DNA of 52,968 nucleotides from the NCBI RefSeq assembly GCF_013141695.1, contig NZ_WHNY01000044.1:1-52968 (forward strand), in the 5' to 3' direction. Below are positions 52,389 through 52,968 of this stretch, one piece after another (within the stretch, counting starts at the first letter, position 1; each line of letters starts with the position of its first letter). The notes below the pieces were generated by a model. The model saw only the letters and a list, made by a program, of their open reading frames with translations. It did no database searches and was not told the origin of the DNA. The position numbers were made by a program, and so were the translations under genes. The DNA comes from Paenibacillus plantarum (GTDB lineage: Bacteria; Bacillota; Bacilli; Paenibacillales; NBRC-103111).

Positions 52389-52607
52389 GTGGTAGATACA
52401 TATGAAGTTAATTTAACATTTGATGATGGTAGTAAGCGTTGGAGTATTTTATACACTCCTGAACGTCTAAAAAACATTCTTTCTCGAGCTGGTATTCACC
52501 CACCTGGGTTATTCATTCCGCACATGATTCTTATTAGAAGCTACAAAACTAATGATGTTGAACTTGCACTGAGATTGAAGGGGCCGGATAGTCGAATACC
52601 TATCTAG
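52389..52607 (+). CDS. Small hypothetical protein
   Basis: 72 residues from a GTG start without a convincing ribosome site. The sequence (YEVNLTFDDGSKRWSILYTP, then LKNILSRAGIHPPGLFIPH) has the balanced composition of a real protein and looks like a small alpha/beta domain with four or five strands. I do not recognise the family. It is followed 16 bases later by two more short ORFs in tight spacing, so they may be one transcript. Confidence 0.5.
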   Translation: MVDTYEVNLTFDDGSKRWSILYTPERLKNILSRAGIHPPGLFIPHMILIRSYKTNDVELALRLKGPDSRIPI

Positions 52608-52623
52608 TTTGGTGGAGGAATAG

Positions 52624-52755
52624 ATGACACAGTTTAAGGTTACTCAAACATTAAGTACTGAAAATCCTTTAATCATCAAAGGTAAGCTGTTGGAGGGACA
52701 AATACATGAAGGAATGGAAATTCAAGTAACCAAAGGAGTACATAATGAGATCTGA
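52624..52755 (+). CDS. 43-residue ORF resembling part of an EF-Tu-like beta-barrel
   Basis: ATG five bases after GGAGG. The product contains GKLLEGQIHEGMEIQV, a pattern like the second-domain barrel of translation GTPases (G-x-x-x-x-G-x-I-x-x-G-M). Only about half of such a domain is present, so it is a fragment or a very small protein. Its end overlaps the next ORF by 11 bases. Confidence 0.45.
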   Translation: MTQFKVTQTLSTENPLIIKGKLLEGQIHEGMEIQVTKGVHNEI

Positions 52756-52951
52756 AGCCAAAATTCGCACACTTGCATTAGTTACAGTTTTTTTAATTTC
52801 AATATTCCCACTTGTAGTAAACTCATTATATCTATTTATAACAGATAAGGTGGTTTCAGAGAATAGCTCTGATTTGCAATTTATTACTAGTATTATATGG
52901 GAAATAGTTTCATTGGGAGTACTTTATTTAGTTTTAAAAAACTACGACTGA
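52745..52951 (+). CDS. Small membrane protein, possibly a truncated CPBP-like protease
   Basis: 68 residues with AAAGGAG six bases before the ATG. Two hydrophobic helices (about 10-32 and 46-64) are separated by a polar loop. The helix-loop-helix ending SIIWEIVSLGVLYLVLKN resembles the N-terminus of CPBP (Abi) membrane metalloproteases, but the catalytic EE-R and H motifs would lie beyond the stop. The window ends 17 bases later within a CTAACAGGG repeat-like sequence. Truncated gene or small membrane protein. Confidence 0.45.
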   Translation: MRSEAKIRTLALVTVFLISIFPLVVNSLYLFITDKVVSENSSDLQFITSIIWEIVSLGVLYLVLKNYD

Positions 52952-52968
52952 CCAATCAGCTAACAGGG

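Noticed and set aside
1..52968. Search for CRISPR arrays, tRNA or rRNA genes, prophage genes and toxin-antitoxin pairs
   Set aside because: No regularly spaced repeats, cloverleaf sequences, phage structural genes or convincing pairs were seen by reading.

Overview
The window looks like chromosomal DNA from a Paenibacillus-like member of the Bacillota. The signs are strong AGGAGG-type ribosome binding sites, frequent TTG and GTG starts, a YesM/YesN two-component pair beside an LplA/LplB/LplC-type sugar importer, an S-layer-homology fragment, several single-copy GNAT acetyltransferases, and short intergenic repeats placed just after stop codons. The assignment comes from gene content only. No tRNA, rRNA, CRISPR array, complete insertion sequence or replication origin was seen.

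Layout. (1) 1-8,100 is a patchwork of short independent genes: a truncated acetyltransferase, an S-layer-homology remnant, a FtsW/RodA-type glycosyltransferase, an aminoglycoside-phosphotransferase-like kinase, two acetyltransferases, a membrane-anchored alpha/beta hydrolase, a Nudix hydrolase and a secreted triple SH3-like protein. Most are separated by their own terminators. (2) 8,168-11,800 holds a divergently oriented cytoplasmic sulfatase, a lipoprotein and an intergenic region rich in inverted repeats. (3) 11,814-37,788 is one large co-directional carbohydrate locus. It contains the sensor kinase and response regulator, the ABC importer, a GH28-like enzyme, two very large secreted multidomain glycosidase-like paralogues, an (alpha/alpha)6 glucosidase-like enzyme and eight small-molecule enzymes: Zn-dehydrogenase, enolase-superfamily enzyme, LmbE/PIG-L deacetylase, SMP-30 lactonase, SDR, creatininase-like amidohydrolase, a conserved unknown and a RidA protein. 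(4) 37,885-43,819 has an oppositely oriented Gfo/Idh, Gfo/Idh-like and AraC operon, a second AraC regulator, and a divergent nagA-nagB pair for N-acetylglucosamine 6-phosphate. (5) 43,990-50,425 is a metal-handling island: CopD and YnfA on the minus strand; a PCYCGC lipoprotein, an ArsR/CmtR-like repressor, a P1B-type Cd/Zn/Pb ATPase, CopC and a second CopD on the plus strand. Inverted repeats with a shared half-site lie in three of its promoter regions. (6) 50,588 to the end returns to small accessory genes: GNAT, DinB-like, P-loop kinase, and three short ORFs, two of which look like gene fragments.

How the genes may work together (inference). YesM/YesN probably sense an extracellular oligosaccharide and switch on the importer. 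The secreted paralogues bind and trim the polymer outside. Imported fragments are then cut by the cytoplasmic GH28-like and GH63-like enzymes, with the cytoplasmic sulfatase possibly desulfating them. The dehydrogenase, lactonase, dehydratase and RidA set, together with a deacetylase and an amidohydrolase, suggests a non-phosphorylative oxidative route for an N-acylated or otherwise nitrogen-bearing sugar; NagA/NagB would take any phosphorylated GlcNAc. No sugar-acid kinase or aldolase is present in the window, so the end of this route is not explained.
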